From JBBKXR01 sp037969585 (GTDB lineage Bacteria; Verrucomicrobiota; Verrucomicrobiia; Verrucomicrobiales; DEV007), in the NCBI GenBank assembly GCA_037969585.1, contig JBBKXR010000071.1, forward strand, positions 10,123 to 74,122: a stretch of 64,000 nucleotides of DNA, written 5' to 3'. Shown piece by piece: positions 45,484 to 54,403 of the stretch (position 1 is its first letter; each line of letters begins with the position of its first letter). A model generated the notes under the pieces. The model saw only the letters and a list, made by a program, of their open reading frames with translations, was not told the DNA's origin and made no database searches. The position numbers and the translations under genes are program-made.

Positions 45484-47631
45484 CTAGCTCAGCAATTCGT
45501 GAGCGTCGGAGCGATGTTTGCTACCTCGGCGTGCAGTGCTTTGCGTGCGGCGACGTTCGCGGCTGGCGTCGCGGGTGTTTTGCCGGTAGTCGTTGTAAGC
45601 AGCGCTGCCGTGGTAGCCGTAGTAGTAGCCGTAGAGCAGCTTGTTCTTCGGCAGGGGCAAGGCGTTGGCGATGAGACCGGCGGGAAGGGTACGATTGAGG
45701 GCGAGCGTTTTCATCGTGCGCATCAGCGCTTTGCGTGGAGTTTTGCCGAGTCGGCAGGCGAGCAGTACGGATTGAGCTTCGCGGGCCAGAGGCAGTGTAT
45801 CGCTGACTGGCAGGATCGGCGCTGAATCGATGATGATCCTGTCGAAATGTCGCTTCATTTCACGGATGAAATCGCCAATGCCTTTGCCGCAAAGCAACTC
45901 GGCGGGATTGGGAATTCGGCTGCCTGCGGTGACCACTAGCAGATCGGGAGTGGCGGTGCGCTGCATGATCGATTCGAGATCGGCCTTGCCGGTCAGGTAA
46001 TCGGAAATTCCGGGGGCATCCGGATCGCAATCGAAGATGCGATGTTGCACTGGCTTGCGCAGGTCACAGTCAATGAGCAGAGTGCGTTCGCCCTGCTGGG
46101 CAAATGATACGGCGAGGTTCGCAGAAATGACGCTCTTGCCTTCACCTGGAAGCGAACTGGTGACGAGGAATGTGGCTCGGTCTTCACTTTTCCCGAGCAT
46201 GCTTAGGGCGGCGCGGAGTGATCGTAGTGACTCGGAGTGGCAACTCTTTGAATCTTCAAGAACGAACAGTGGTCGATTCTCTGTTTCGCTGTCGACATCG
46301 ACTTTCGGGATGACGCCGACGACGGGAAGGCGTGCGGTGGTTTCCAATTCGCTGACGGTGCGGATGCTGGTGTCGAAGATGCCGATCAGAAAAATAAATC
46401 CAACTCCGATAGCGAGTCCGGCCATACCACCTTTGGCGAGCATTGTCGTGCGTACGGGGGCGATTCGACCGCTGGGAAGGTTAGGCGCTTGAATGATGCT
46501 GAACTGTTTGCCTTCGAATCCTTTGGAAAGATCTGCGGCGGAGATTTTGGTCATCAGTGAGACTTGCATCGCTTCTTGCTGGACGAGTTGCTTCTCGAGC
46601 AGATTAACCCGTGAGTGCAGAATTTTTTGCTGCATACCCAGCAAGCCTTCGCTACCGGCAGACACTGCCATTTGATCCGTCCAATAAGCTGCTTCGGGTT
46701 TGCTCGCAGCGAGGACATGGGCGAGCTCCTTGTCAAATTCTTCGCCCGAAAGGCGGATCAATTCCTGGGCTTCGATAAGGGGAGGCCACTTGTCGCGATA
46801 GCGGGTGCGCATCTGCACGATTTTGTCGTTAGTAGCGGTAATCAATCGGTCAAATTTGAGGCATTCGTTGTAGCGATCGAGAGCACTCTGCGACGCCATG
46901 ATTGATTCCTCGATGTCTTCAGATTTTTCGAAAAGGAAATCCAAGGCATACTTCTCGCTGCCGGCGACCTGACCATCGATGTAGTTTTCGTATTCGACGA
47001 GCAGTTGCTCGAGCACATCGCGGCAGACTTCGGGTGATGAATGAGTCGAGGTAAGATCGACGATCGTAGTATTCTCACGCTGGTGAACGTTGATCCAACC
47101 GGGCATTACGGCGGCGAGCCATTGCGGAGTCGCGCCTCCCGAGCCGCTTTTCGATGCGCGATCCTGCCAGGGCAAGCGCCACTCGCGTTGCAGAGGAATG
47201 ACGTCGCTGCGGTCCGCGAAGGTAGGGCTGGCCACGATGTTTTCGTAAAGGCCGGGCATTTTCAACTTCTCCAGCGTCGAGGCAAAATGAGAAGTGGCGT
47301 CGAGCTTGAGCTTTTCTGATTCGTCGATGTCGACGGCTTCGCGTTTAATACGTTTGAATTCAATCGAAGCCCAGGCTTGGTAAACGGGAGGAGAGACTGA
47401 GAATACATAGAGACCAAACAGGACGCCCATCACAGTTGTCAGGATGATGATCCAGACATGGCGGAGCGCCCAGTACAGGTAGTCGTTCAGCGATCGACCG
47501 AAGAAGGTCACAGGCTTCTGTTCGTAGCCAGCGTTGGTAATCGGCTCGGCCGAGTAGGCATCATGTTCCACAGGATGAGGTTCTTCGAACCTCTCTTCAC
47601 GGGAATTTTCCGAATCGGGATAGTAGACCAT
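45484..47631 (-). CDS. wzc: Wzc-type polysaccharide co-polymerase and tyrosine autokinase
   Basis: 715 residues. The N-terminal Wzz-like part has spans near 58-80 and 403-420 with a large periplasmic coiled-coil region between. The cytoplasmic BY-kinase domain has Walker A SLPGEGKS near 493-500, Walker A' LLIDCDLRKP near 518-527 and Walker B IIIDSAP near 599-605. The C-terminus has a tyrosine cluster (YGYYYGYHG...YNDY, about 667-682), the expected autophosphorylation tail. It regulates chain length and export through cycles of phosphorylation together with Wza. The start shares one base with the wza stop. Presence of this protein indicates a Wzy/Wzc-type assembly route. Confidence 0.93.
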   Translation of the reverse strand: MVYYPDSENSREERFEEPHPVEHDAYSAEPITNAGYEQKPVTFFGRSLNDYLYWALRHVWIIILTTVMGVLFGLYVFSVSPPVYQAWASIEFKRIKREAVDIDESEKLKLDATSHFASTLEKLKMPGLYENIVASPTFADRSDVIPLQREWRLPWQDRASKSGSGGATPQWLAAVMPGWINVHQRENTTIVDLTSTHSSPEVCRDVLEQLLVEYENYIDGQVAGSEKYALDFLFEKSEDIEESIMASQSALDRYNECLKFDRLITATNDKIVQMRTRYRDKWPPLIEAQELIRLSGEEFDKELAHVLAASKPEAAYWTDQMAVSAGSEGLLGMQQKILHSRVNLLEKQLVQQEAMQVSLMTKISAADLSKGFEGKQFSIIQAPNLPSGRIAPVRTTMLAKGGMAGLAIGVGFIFLIGIFDTSIRTVSELETTARLPVVGVIPKVDVDSETENRPLFVLEDSKSCHSESLRSLRAALSMLGKSEDRATFLVTSSLPGEGKSVISANLAVSFAQQGERTLLIDCDLRKPVQHRIFDCDPDAPGISDYLTGKADLESIMQRTATPDLLVVTAGSRIPNPAELLCGKGIGDFIREMKRHFDRIIIDSAPILPVSDTLPLAREAQSVLLACRLGKTPRKALMRTMKTLALNRTLPAGLIANALPLPKNKLLYGYYYGYHGSAAYNDYRQNTRDASRERRRTQSTARRGSKHRSDAHELLS

Positions 47632-48569
47632 TAGAATCGAGTTTCGGGGACGTAGATAGTGTCGCCGGGATATACTTGGAAAGGGTTGGCCTTGCCGTTG
47701 ATGATGTCGCCGACGTCGACTGTGAAAGCTTTTTTGCCGCCATGGGGGTCGACGCGTCGGGTGATGGTGACTTTGGATTTGCGCGCAAGCCGGGTGAAGT
47801 CGCCAGCCATTGCGATGGCGGTGACGAGGCTGGTAGGCTGACCGAGATCGACTTCGACTTTGCCCGGTCGGGTTACCTGGCCGATGACGATGACGTGGCC
47901 AACCGCTTTTCTGACTGGGGTTGCAATGATTGGGGCCACAACTTTCTCCTTCACGACAACGACGTCGCCGTTCTTGAGTTGGAAGGATTCGTTTGCTGCC
48001 AGATTGACTCTATGGGTGGTCAGGCCGGATTCGTCGGCGCGCTGGATTTCAATGCTGTCGCGGATAGCGTGTTCAGTGAATCCACCGCTCTCGGTGATCG
48101 CCTTGATCAACTCGATCGGCACCTCTTTGGGATAGGCGACCTGACCGGGTGTGCGCACACCTCCGAAGACGAGGACGTTGCCAGTGCTGACTTCTGTTTT
48201 AGTAATTGATATGGAAACGTTGGCATCGCGGATGTAGTCCGCTTCGAGGAGTTGCTCGATTTGGATACCGATGCCGGCGCTGTCCGAGCCGGCGACAGCG
48301 ATACGTCCGATCAAAGGATAAAGAATGTCGCCGCTGGCATTCACCGAAAACACGCCGGAGATAGAGGGCTCGTCGTAGACGTCGACTTTGACTATATCTC
48401 CAGGCGCAGCGGAGGGAAGTACGCCGGTGTGCACGGTCTTCGAAGCGATGGCGGCCTCGCTGTCTGTCACGTCAAGTTGTGCCTGACATGGCACGCAGAT
48501 TCCTATCACGACGGCAACGGCGAGACTCCATCCGGTGAACGAAAACAGCTGTTTGGTGAGGAGATACAT
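47631..48569 (-). CDS. wza: Wza-type polysaccharide export protein with SLBB domains
   Basis: 312 residues from the ATG at 48569; the frame is open to 48629, but that part overlaps the previous gene. The signal peptide covers about 1-30, ending near CQAQ; it has no clear lipobox, although VPCQAQ contains a Cys. The poly-export domain starts SAAPGDIVKVDVYDEPSISG near 51-70. SLBB domains follow (VLVFGGVRTPGQVAYPKEVP near 132-151; HVIVIGQVTRPGKVEVD near 224-240). It ends with VYPGDTIYVPETRF. Wza-type proteins form the periplasmic and outer-membrane conduit for polysaccharide. With wzc it forms the export pair. Confidence 0.92.
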   Translation of the reverse strand: MYLLTKQLFSFTGWSLAVAVVIGICVPCQAQLDVTDSEAAIASKTVHTGVLPSAAPGDIVKVDVYDEPSISGVFSVNASGDILYPLIGRIAVAGSDSAGIGIQIEQLLEADYIRDANVSISITKTEVSTGNVLVFGGVRTPGQVAYPKEVPIELIKAITESGGFTEHAIRDSIEIQRADESGLTTHRVNLAANESFQLKNGDVVVVKEKVVAPIIATPVRKAVGHVIVIGQVTRPGKVEVDLGQPTSLVTAIAMAGDFTRLARKSKVTITRRVDPHGGKKAFTVDVGDIINGKANPFQVYPGDTIYVPETRF

Positions 48570-48582
48570 ACCGGGTAGTCGT

Positions 48583-49065
48583 TTAAGGCATGAACGCGGT
48601 GGCTTCTTCGCCATCGACGGTGTCGTCATTTACTAAGCCGAGCTCGACGAAGTCGTAGTCGGATGTGTCGGTGATCACGGGAATAGCTAGAAAATGTTCG
48701 GGGGATTCTGGCGCGACTTTGATACCTACCGTTCGGATGCTGACCTCAGTTGAGAATGAGATCCTGAGTTGGTAGATGCCGGGAATCAAATTGGCGAAAC
48801 CAAAACTGCCAAGAGAGGTCGTAGGCTGTTCGGCCAATTGCTTGCCCTGTTGGTCGAGAAGGCGAATCATGATACCGGTGCGGAGGACTTCACCTTGGTC
48901 GAGAATTGCGTCTTTGTTAGAATCGTTGAAAACGATGCCTTCGATCTTTCCTTTTTCATTACTGGCTTCGTCCGCAGCAAGAAGGATCGGGACATGACCG
49001 GTTATAAATAGCTGAAGGAGAGCAACTAACGCTACGGTCCTTCGTATGGTAAATATGGAAAACAT
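48583..49065 (-). CDS. Small exported SdrD-B/Cna-like domain protein
   Basis: 160 residues. A signal peptide covers about 1-31 (MFSIFTIRRTVALVALLQLFITGHVPILLAA). One SdrD_B-like beta-domain follows: GKIEGIVFNDSNKDAILDQGE with an Asp-rich calcium-type loop near 40-58, then MIRLLDQQGKQL...TTSLGSFGFANLIPGIYQLRI. Such domains are usually stalk repeats in surface proteins; a single free one is unusual. It heads the wza-wzc operon with a 13-base gap to wza. It could be an accessory factor of the export channel. Upstream (49066-49153) is AT-rich, with the small palindrome TAATAA-CTC-TTATTA overlapping the start. Confidence 0.75.
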   Translation of the reverse strand: MFSIFTIRRTVALVALLQLFITGHVPILLAADEASNEKGKIEGIVFNDSNKDAILDQGEVLRTGIMIRLLDQQGKQLAEQPTTSLGSFGFANLIPGIYQLRISFSTEVSIRTVGIKVAPESPEHFLAIPVITDTSDYDFVELGLVNDDTVDGEEATAFMP

Positions 49066-49153
49066 AATAACTCTTATTAATTACCACTATTTGCGTATAA
49101 ATTCAACTTAAAATAACGATTTCAGCTATCCGCAGGGTGCTTCCAGCTTTGCT

Positions 49154-50662
49154 TTAAAATTGGAGCCTCACCCGGACGCCGGTGAAGCTCTGTGAAAAAT
49201 CGCCTTCATCGGACGATGATGTGTTGTCGCGATAATTGTGAAAAAGTGAAATTGTGGTGTCGAAATAGCGTGACGTATCAAATTGTCGCGAGAGCGATGA
49301 ATTAACCCACCAGTAGTCATCGGAACGGTCAGTGGATTGGTTGGAGATCGTCGATTCGTATTCGGCCCGCTCATAGGCACCCGACGTGCTTGCGTTCAAT
49401 TTCCAGAAGGGAAGGCGGTAGTTGCATTGCAATCGGAATCCGGTGGAGTCATACGCCTGGCCAAACGATTGCAGTGAAGAGCTGTAGTCGCGATAGCTCT
49501 CCAAGCGGAAATCAAGTTGTTCGGACGCACGCCATTCCCCGCCCAACGCAAAAGTCACGTCGCCGCTCGCAGCGGTGCTGTTTTCGCCCTCATAGTCTCG
49601 GAACATATAGCCGACTCGGCCGTCAAAGGTCGTTTTGGGACCGATCTGATAGCGTGATCTGAGCGACGGTTCGACGAAGCTGATGTCTGGATTTTGATCG
49701 GTAAGGTATTCACCGAGTCGCAAGCCGACGCCGGCGCTGGTCTTTGGCAGGGCGGTCGGTTGGTAATACCACGACACGTCGCCAATCCAGGAAGTTCGAT
49801 CATTCAAGCCCGAGGAGCCATCAAAGTTTTCGATTGAGTAGTCAAACGCGGTGGCTAGTTCGCTGTGATCGAACAGGCGGGCAGCCATGACTCGTACACC
49901 GCTTCGCTCGCTTTTTTGAGCTAGCGATTCGCGGCTTTGATTTTCGCTGAAATAATCTTGGCCGTCGGTTTTGTCATAGGACAAGTCGGCTCGGATGATC
50001 GTTTTTTGACCGCCAATTCCAAAATAGGGTGTTATATGAGGGAGGAGTGTGTCTCCACCGGAGTTCCCGTTCGGACCGCTGCTGAGGGAAAAAATGGAGC
50101 CTCCCAGATCGATTCCGTAAAAGAACCTGCTGTCTCCGAGTGTAAAATCGCGATCATAGCTGGCTCCGATTTCCAGCCAGGTCACGGTGCTGTCGTAGTT
50201 GCTTTCAGCGCGCTGCGCGTTCGTGGAATCGTAGCCGATACCTGAATCCAGCCACACACTGAGTCCATTAACTCTGTTCGGTTCGGTTTCTCTGACCGAG
50301 CGATAGCGATCTACCGCTGAGGTATCACCAGGACGGAGAAATTCCTGACCGGAGATGGTTACCGGGCCATCGTCGGAATCATTTTTCACTAAGGCGTTCT
50401 CGTATTCGTCGAGTGCGGCTTCGATATTTGCGATAGTGGAATCTGACAGGGCCGTGGCGTCATCTGCAGGTGAGTCCTCTGTCCCTGATGTAGACTGAAA
50501 TTCGTAACTGAACTCTTCGGGAACGATTTCGTCGTCGTCGGCGATTGTCCAGGTAGAGAGATTGACCGCGACGATCAGCCCAAGCCGCAAATGGCGAGCG
50601 ACGCAATTTTTGCTGCGTTGTCTACGGGCTCTTTGCTTGGAGCTGTATTTCGAGTTGTTCAT
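49154..50662 (-). CDS. Putative outer-membrane beta-barrel of the exopolysaccharide system
   Basis: 502 residues from the ATG at 50662 (MNNSKYSSKQRARRQRSKN...); the open extension to 50737 overlaps wecA. A hydrophobic export segment lies near 25-42 (LRLGLIVAVNLSTWTIA). After an acidic linker the protein is rich in alternating aromatic/polar strands (LRADLSYDKTDGQDYFSE, TFDGRVGYMFRDYEGENS, FRLQCNYRLPFWKLN) and ends in RLQF, the usual beta-barrel C-terminal aromatic. This fits the outer-membrane barrel often encoded in exosortase/EPS loci. It lies 43 bases after wecA on the same strand. It may serve polysaccharide secretion; no closer family can be named. Confidence 0.75.
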   Translation of the reverse strand: MNNSKYSSKQRARRQRSKNCVARHLRLGLIVAVNLSTWTIADDDEIVPEEFSYEFQSTSGTEDSPADDATALSDSTIANIEAALDEYENALVKNDSDDGPVTISGQEFLRPGDTSAVDRYRSVRETEPNRVNGLSVWLDSGIGYDSTNAQRAESNYDSTVTWLEIGASYDRDFTLGDSRFFYGIDLGGSIFSLSSGPNGNSGGDTLLPHITPYFGIGGQKTIIRADLSYDKTDGQDYFSENQSRESLAQKSERSGVRVMAARLFDHSELATAFDYSIENFDGSSGLNDRTSWIGDVSWYYQPTALPKTSAGVGLRLGEYLTDQNPDISFVEPSLRSRYQIGPKTTFDGRVGYMFRDYEGENSTAASGDVTFALGGEWRASEQLDFRLESYRDYSSSLQSFGQAYDSTGFRLQCNYRLPFWKLNASTSGAYERAEYESTISNQSTDRSDDYWWVNSSLSRQFDTSRYFDTTISLFHNYRDNTSSSDEGDFSQSFTGVRVRLQF

Positions 50663-50705
50663 TCGGGTGTAGTGGTCGGCAAGTTCAATCTGGATAGAAA
50701 TGGGG

Positions 50706-52169
50706 TTACTGAACCCATGCCGAAGTGGAGGTGACATCCGCAGCTTTTACCGATGGAGTTTCTTTCGGAACCGGAGCGAGAAAAATTCCGCAATCTCGGG
50801 GAGCCGCGAAGCGCTTTAGCGCTTCTGACATGCTGGGTACGAAACACTGGGCAACCTTGCGCCAGTTCCATTCGCATAGCTCGGTGTCGCCGATATAACC
50901 GACCTGCCAATGCCCGGCGCTTCCCAATCCGATCGAAAAACAAAAGCTGCCGTCGGATCCAAAACTGGTACTGTTGACAGTGAGCAAGCCCGCCTTTTCC
51001 ACGGAAGCGTGAAAATTACTCCAGAATAGATCCGGATCTGAAGTGAAATCGAGTTCATGCTCGAGCACCTCCGAGAGACGAATAGCGTAGCGGACATGTC
51101 GACGTGCCTTTAATGCTTGGCAAATGCGAAGCGGGAGTTCTGACAGCCGGGGAAAGTAAGCTCGAGCGTAGAGCGCAGCCAGCACGACGATGCCGAGAAC
51201 ACCGGTTAACACGGGCAGCGCCAGTCCCCGGTTTAGCATTATTCCCAGGCCGCCGAGAGCAAGGCACATAAATACGGCGTAGAGCAATGCAAGCAGCCAG
51301 CCGCGAGGCAGCCCAAGCGTGACCATGCGATGATGCAGATGTTCAGCGTCGCCTCGGAATATGGGGAACCCGTAGATAAAGCGGCGGCATATTGCGAAAG
51401 TCGTATCTGCCATTGGGTAGGCGAGCACCGCGATCACCATCAGCAGAACGATGGCTGTGGTGCCTTTCTGAGAAGACTGCACTGCGAGTAGCGCCGCGTA
51501 GAAGCCTATCAGGTAGGCACCTCCGTCACCTAAATACACTTTCGCAGGCGGCAGATTGAAAGCGAGAAATCCACCGGTTGCAGCCGCCATCGTGAAGGCT
51601 AGAATGGCGGCTTCGGTGTTGCCAACGCTGAGCGAGGCAGTACCGATTACCGCAAAGACTATCACTCCTAATCCGCCGGCTAAGCCGTCCATTCCATCGG
51701 ACAGGTTGAAGATATTCGGAAGCGCAACCAGCCAAAGGACGGTTATTGGTAGAGCGAAGATGCCGAGTTCGATGCGGCTTATGAAAGGAAGGTCGATGCC
51801 GTCAATTCGAAATCCCAGAAAGTAGGCGGCGAGTGCGACCAACAATTGGCCGGTGATCCGTGTGCCGACTGGAAGGGGATTGAGATCGTCTGCAAAGCCA
51901 ATCAGAAAGATCGCAGTGCAGAGTAGGATTGTGCTGCTGATCATGGTGCTCCCGGGCAGCTTGCCCAGTGCGACGGAGAGGAGGATGCCCGCAACTAGAC
52001 CGATGAGAATGGCGAGCCCACCAACCCGGAGGACGGGCCGCTCCTGAGATTTCCGAAACAGATCGCCACGATCAATCGCGTTAGGAAATTTCCAGCAGCG
52101 CAACAACAGACCCACGGCGGCGATGGAAACAGCAGCCGCAGAGAAGCAAATGCCGAGGTTGGAATACAT
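50706..52169 (-). CDS. wecA: WecA/MraY-type polyprenyl-phosphate sugar-phosphate transferase with C-terminal extension
   Basis: 487 residues from the ATG at 52169 (MYSNLGICFSAAA...). About eleven membrane spans. The catalytic motifs are present: FADDLN near 96-101, NLSDGMDGLAGG near 154-165, YLGDGGAYLIGF near 211-222 and the HLHHRM loop near 278-283. These enzymes start lipid-linked glycans by moving a sugar phosphate (commonly GlcNAc-1-P) to undecaprenyl phosphate. About 140 extra cytoplasmic residues follow the last span (from about 345) and match no domain I know. It is the first gene of the minus-strand export cluster; its upstream region carries the shared AT-rich motif at 52264-52279. 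Confidence 0.9.
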   Translation of the reverse strand: MYSNLGICFSAAAVSIAAVGLLLRCWKFPNAIDRGDLFRKSQERPVLRVGGLAILIGLVAGILLSVALGKLPGSTMISSTILLCTAIFLIGFADDLNPLPVGTRITGQLLVALAAYFLGFRIDGIDLPFISRIELGIFALPITVLWLVALPNIFNLSDGMDGLAGGLGVIVFAVIGTASLSVGNTEAAILAFTMAAATGGFLAFNLPPAKVYLGDGGAYLIGFYAALLAVQSSQKGTTAIVLLMVIAVLAYPMADTTFAICRRFIYGFPIFRGDAEHLHHRMVTLGLPRGWLLALLYAVFMCLALGGLGIMLNRGLALPVLTGVLGIVVLAALYARAYFPRLSELPLRICQALKARRHVRYAIRLSEVLEHELDFTSDPDLFWSNFHASVEKAGLLTVNSTSFGSDGSFCFSIGLGSAGHWQVGYIGDTELCEWNWRKVAQCFVPSMSEALKRFAAPRDCGIFLAPVPKETPSVKAADVTSTSAWVQ

Positions 52170-52263
52170 GACGGGTAGGGTTGCTCTCTCTGGAATTAAA
52201 ATTGAGACGGAGCGATATTGTGAAAGCAAATATAAAGCTCTCTAAAATAAAAACAAGAAAAAA

Positions 52264-52279
52264 CCATAATTATCATAAT
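52264..52279 (-). promoter_or_regulatory. Shared AT-rich motif upstream of wecA
   Basis: On the minus strand this reads ATTATGATAATTATGG. It matches 55186-55201 (plus strand) at 15 of 16 positions and the half-sites of the palindrome at 54360-54389 more loosely. It lies 95 bases upstream of wecA and about 190 bases upstream of the TPR gene on the other side. It is a candidate operator for the exopolysaccharide/PEP-CTERM genes. Confidence 0.5.
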
Positions 52280-52466
52280 AATTATTTCAGCACGATTCCT
52301 TGTGGCATCAGGAGATCGCCAACGAAAGTCTGCTCAGAACACGAAACTGCTTAGGCCTCCTTGACCATCAGACCTTCATAGCTTTATCTAATGGCGAGGT
52401 TTGTCGGGGCTGAAAAAGGTGCCCGCCTGACCAGTTGGTAAGCATAAATTAAATAATGAGCCGGAT

Positions 52467-54203
52467 ATGATTCGAAAAATAATAAGACGATGCAATCGGC
52501 GAGAGGTCTGGCTGCTCCTTATTTCAGTCGGCTTGCTCATGCTGATCTTGAATCCTCCCCAGACGTTTGTCAGCCGACATCATGCTTGGAAGGCGAAGCA
52601 ATTCCTTGAAGCAGCGGAAAAAGCCAAACAAGCGGATGATTGGGATCTTGCGAAGGAAAAGGCGAAACAAGGCCTTCGGTGGGCTCCAGGTTCGTCGGCT
52701 TTGAGAAAAATAATCGTCGGTGCCGTTGCTAAGGAGGGGCGAGCCATCGATTCGGTCTTACTAGCGGAGCAGTTCTTTAATCCAGAAAGTAGCCTTGAAG
52801 AGCGTGCGAAACTGATGGAAGTCGCCCTTAACGGCGGCGATCAGGTGGCTTTCTCCCGGTTTTACAACCATTTGCCGGAAGAACAGCGCAATAATCCGGA
52901 AATCGTCATCCAGAGGATGCGACTGGGCTTGCAACTCGGTCGACACCAGGAAGTGGAGCAGCTCTTCGCAAGCTTAGCTGAGTCAGATCGTACTGCTGCC
53001 GCCAATGTGATTCGCTTGGCAGCCACAGTGCAAGCTGCCGCCACAACGGGGAACTGGGGCCCCGCCATCGATAATATCGACGAGTGGCTGGGAAATGCGG
53101 TTGAAGATAAAGCCATTTCTTGGCAGGTTTTCAGATTGCTGGGCGAGATTCCCGCGACGGAATTGGATGCAGCAAATCTTATCCGTGCGGGCGATTGGCT
53201 GCGTAAGAATGCTGAGGACGCCACCGCCGAAGATGAACTGATCGGCGCCTCAATTGAGATGGCCGCAATGGGTGAGCAGGCTCGGTCCATATTTCTTGAG
53301 CAGACTGTCGATCGATTTGCCGACAGCGCTCCGACCGAATTGGGCCGCTGGCTGGTGCGATTGGGGCATCCGGCCAAAGCACTGCAACTACCTGGCCTAT
53401 CGGAGGCCAACGCCTCTTCTGACGTGGGCCGCTTCGACGCAAGACTCGATGCACTCGTTGCCGCTGAGCGATGGGACGACGCTATCCACTGGCTCGACCA
53501 GCCTCCGCCAGGGAGTCATTCGGTCATGTTGTGGTTGTCGCGTGCACAAATAGCCGACAAGATTGATAACCGCTCCCTTCGGCGGCAAAGCTTAATTCGC
53601 GCCATCGAAGAAGCCGGTGTGGTCAGTTCCGAGAATCGCTTTTTCGCTATTTATGAAGTGGCGATTGCTGTAGGCGAGAACGACTTGGCTGCCAGAGCGG
53701 CGATCGACGGGGTGAGCGTTCCCTCGGCGATTTTTCCGCCATCGGCCTATTTTCTGCCGGTGTTGCGTCATCTGTGGGAGCAGGGCAGTTTGGATGAGTT
53801 TCGGAAGCTAAACCTCGCTCTGCTGCGTAATCAGCCGGGCGATCTGGACCGGAGTAACGATGAGTTGTATGTCTCATTGCTGGTCGATGAACAACCCAAG
53901 CTAGATCGAATGGTCGAGATCGGCCGCCGACTCATCGAATTACAGCCGGCGAATGTGTCGTTTAGAACGACGCTTGCGTGGGTACTCCTGCGATCAGGTG
54001 AACCGGTCGAAGCAAAAATTGTTCTCGAAGAGGCGATCGTCGATTGGGACGATGCTGCCGCTGCCGACAAGTTAGTTCGTGCCCATGTCATGTTGGCCAA
54101 CGACGATGCCGACGGTGCCATGCGGATTGTCGCATCGATCGAGGCACCGTCGGAATTGAGCAAGGTCGAAATCGAAAAACTCCTCAAACCGCTTCAACCG
54201 TAG
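52467..54203 (+). CDS. Membrane-anchored TPR protein of the exopolysaccharide locus
   Basis: 578 residues. A basic N-terminus is followed by one membrane span (about 14-31, VWLLLISVGLLMLILNPP). The rest is a continuous array of helical TPR-like repeats (AKQFLEAAEKAKQADDWDLAKEKAKQGLRWAPGSSAL near 43-79; a similar repeat near 480-530). The probable topology is a periplasmic solenoid anchored in the inner membrane. TPR proteins of this sort are common in exosortase/EPS loci, where they may organise assembly complexes. Divergent from wecA with about 300 bases between starts. No terminator is obvious before the PEP-CTERM gene at 54404. Confidence 0.78.
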   Translation: MIRKIIRRCNRREVWLLLISVGLLMLILNPPQTFVSRHHAWKAKQFLEAAEKAKQADDWDLAKEKAKQGLRWAPGSSALRKIIVGAVAKEGRAIDSVLLAEQFFNPESSLEERAKLMEVALNGGDQVAFSRFYNHLPEEQRNNPEIVIQRMRLGLQLGRHQEVEQLFASLAESDRTAAANVIRLAATVQAAATTGNWGPAIDNIDEWLGNAVEDKAISWQVFRLLGEIPATELDAANLIRAGDWLRKNAEDATAEDELIGASIEMAAMGEQARSIFLEQTVDRFADSAPTELGRWLVRLGHPAKALQLPGLSEANASSDVGRFDARLDALVAAERWDDAIHWLDQPPPGSHSVMLWLSRAQIADKIDNRSLRRQSLIRAIEEAGVVSSENRFFAIYEVAIAVGENDLAARAAIDGVSVPSAIFPPSAYFLPVLRHLWEQGSLDEFRKLNLALLRNQPGDLDRSNDELYVSLLVDEQPKLDRMVEIGRRLIELQPANVSFRTTLAWVLLRSGEPVEAKIVLEEAIVDWDDAAAADKLVRAHVMLANDDADGAMRIVASIEAPSELSKVEIEKLLKPLQP

Positions 54204-54349
54204 GGGGAGGAGTGTTCGGCATTGGCAGGGCTTGGGCTGTAGTAGCCGATTGACCAAGGTGGAGCGGCTTGATTGGCGAAAACTGGCCACGCGGCGGTCT
54301 AAGGGTATGGCTTAGGGTGGAATAGGGGCAAAAAAAAGATAGGCAATAC

Positions 54350-54378
54350 TTGATCATTTTAATTATGGTGATTATAAT
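54350..54378 (+). promoter_or_regulatory. Sigma70-type promoter of the first PEP-CTERM gene
   Basis: TTGATC at 54350-54355 and a perfect TATAAT at 54373-54378 are separated by 17 bases. Transcription would start near 54385, leaving a short leader of about 19 bases before the ATG at 54404. The -10 box is embedded in the palindrome at 54360-54389. Confidence 0.6.
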
Positions 54379-54389
54379 TACCATAATTA
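54360..54389. promoter_or_regulatory. 30-base near-perfect palindrome, candidate operator
   Basis: The sequence begins TAATTATGGTGATTA and is mirrored on the other side with only one mismatched pair of fifteen. It overlaps the spacer and -10 box of the promoter, the classic place for a repressor site. Its half-sites resemble the motif at 52264-52279 and 55186-55201. Confidence 0.6.
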
Positions 54390-54403
54390 CAAGTATTCCC
54401 CAT

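Noticed and set aside
49065..49085. AT-rich palindrome upstream of the SdrD-B-like gene as a fourth copy of the shared motif
   Set aside because: TAATAA-CTC-TTATTA only loosely resembles the motif and overlaps the start codon; not enough to include it.
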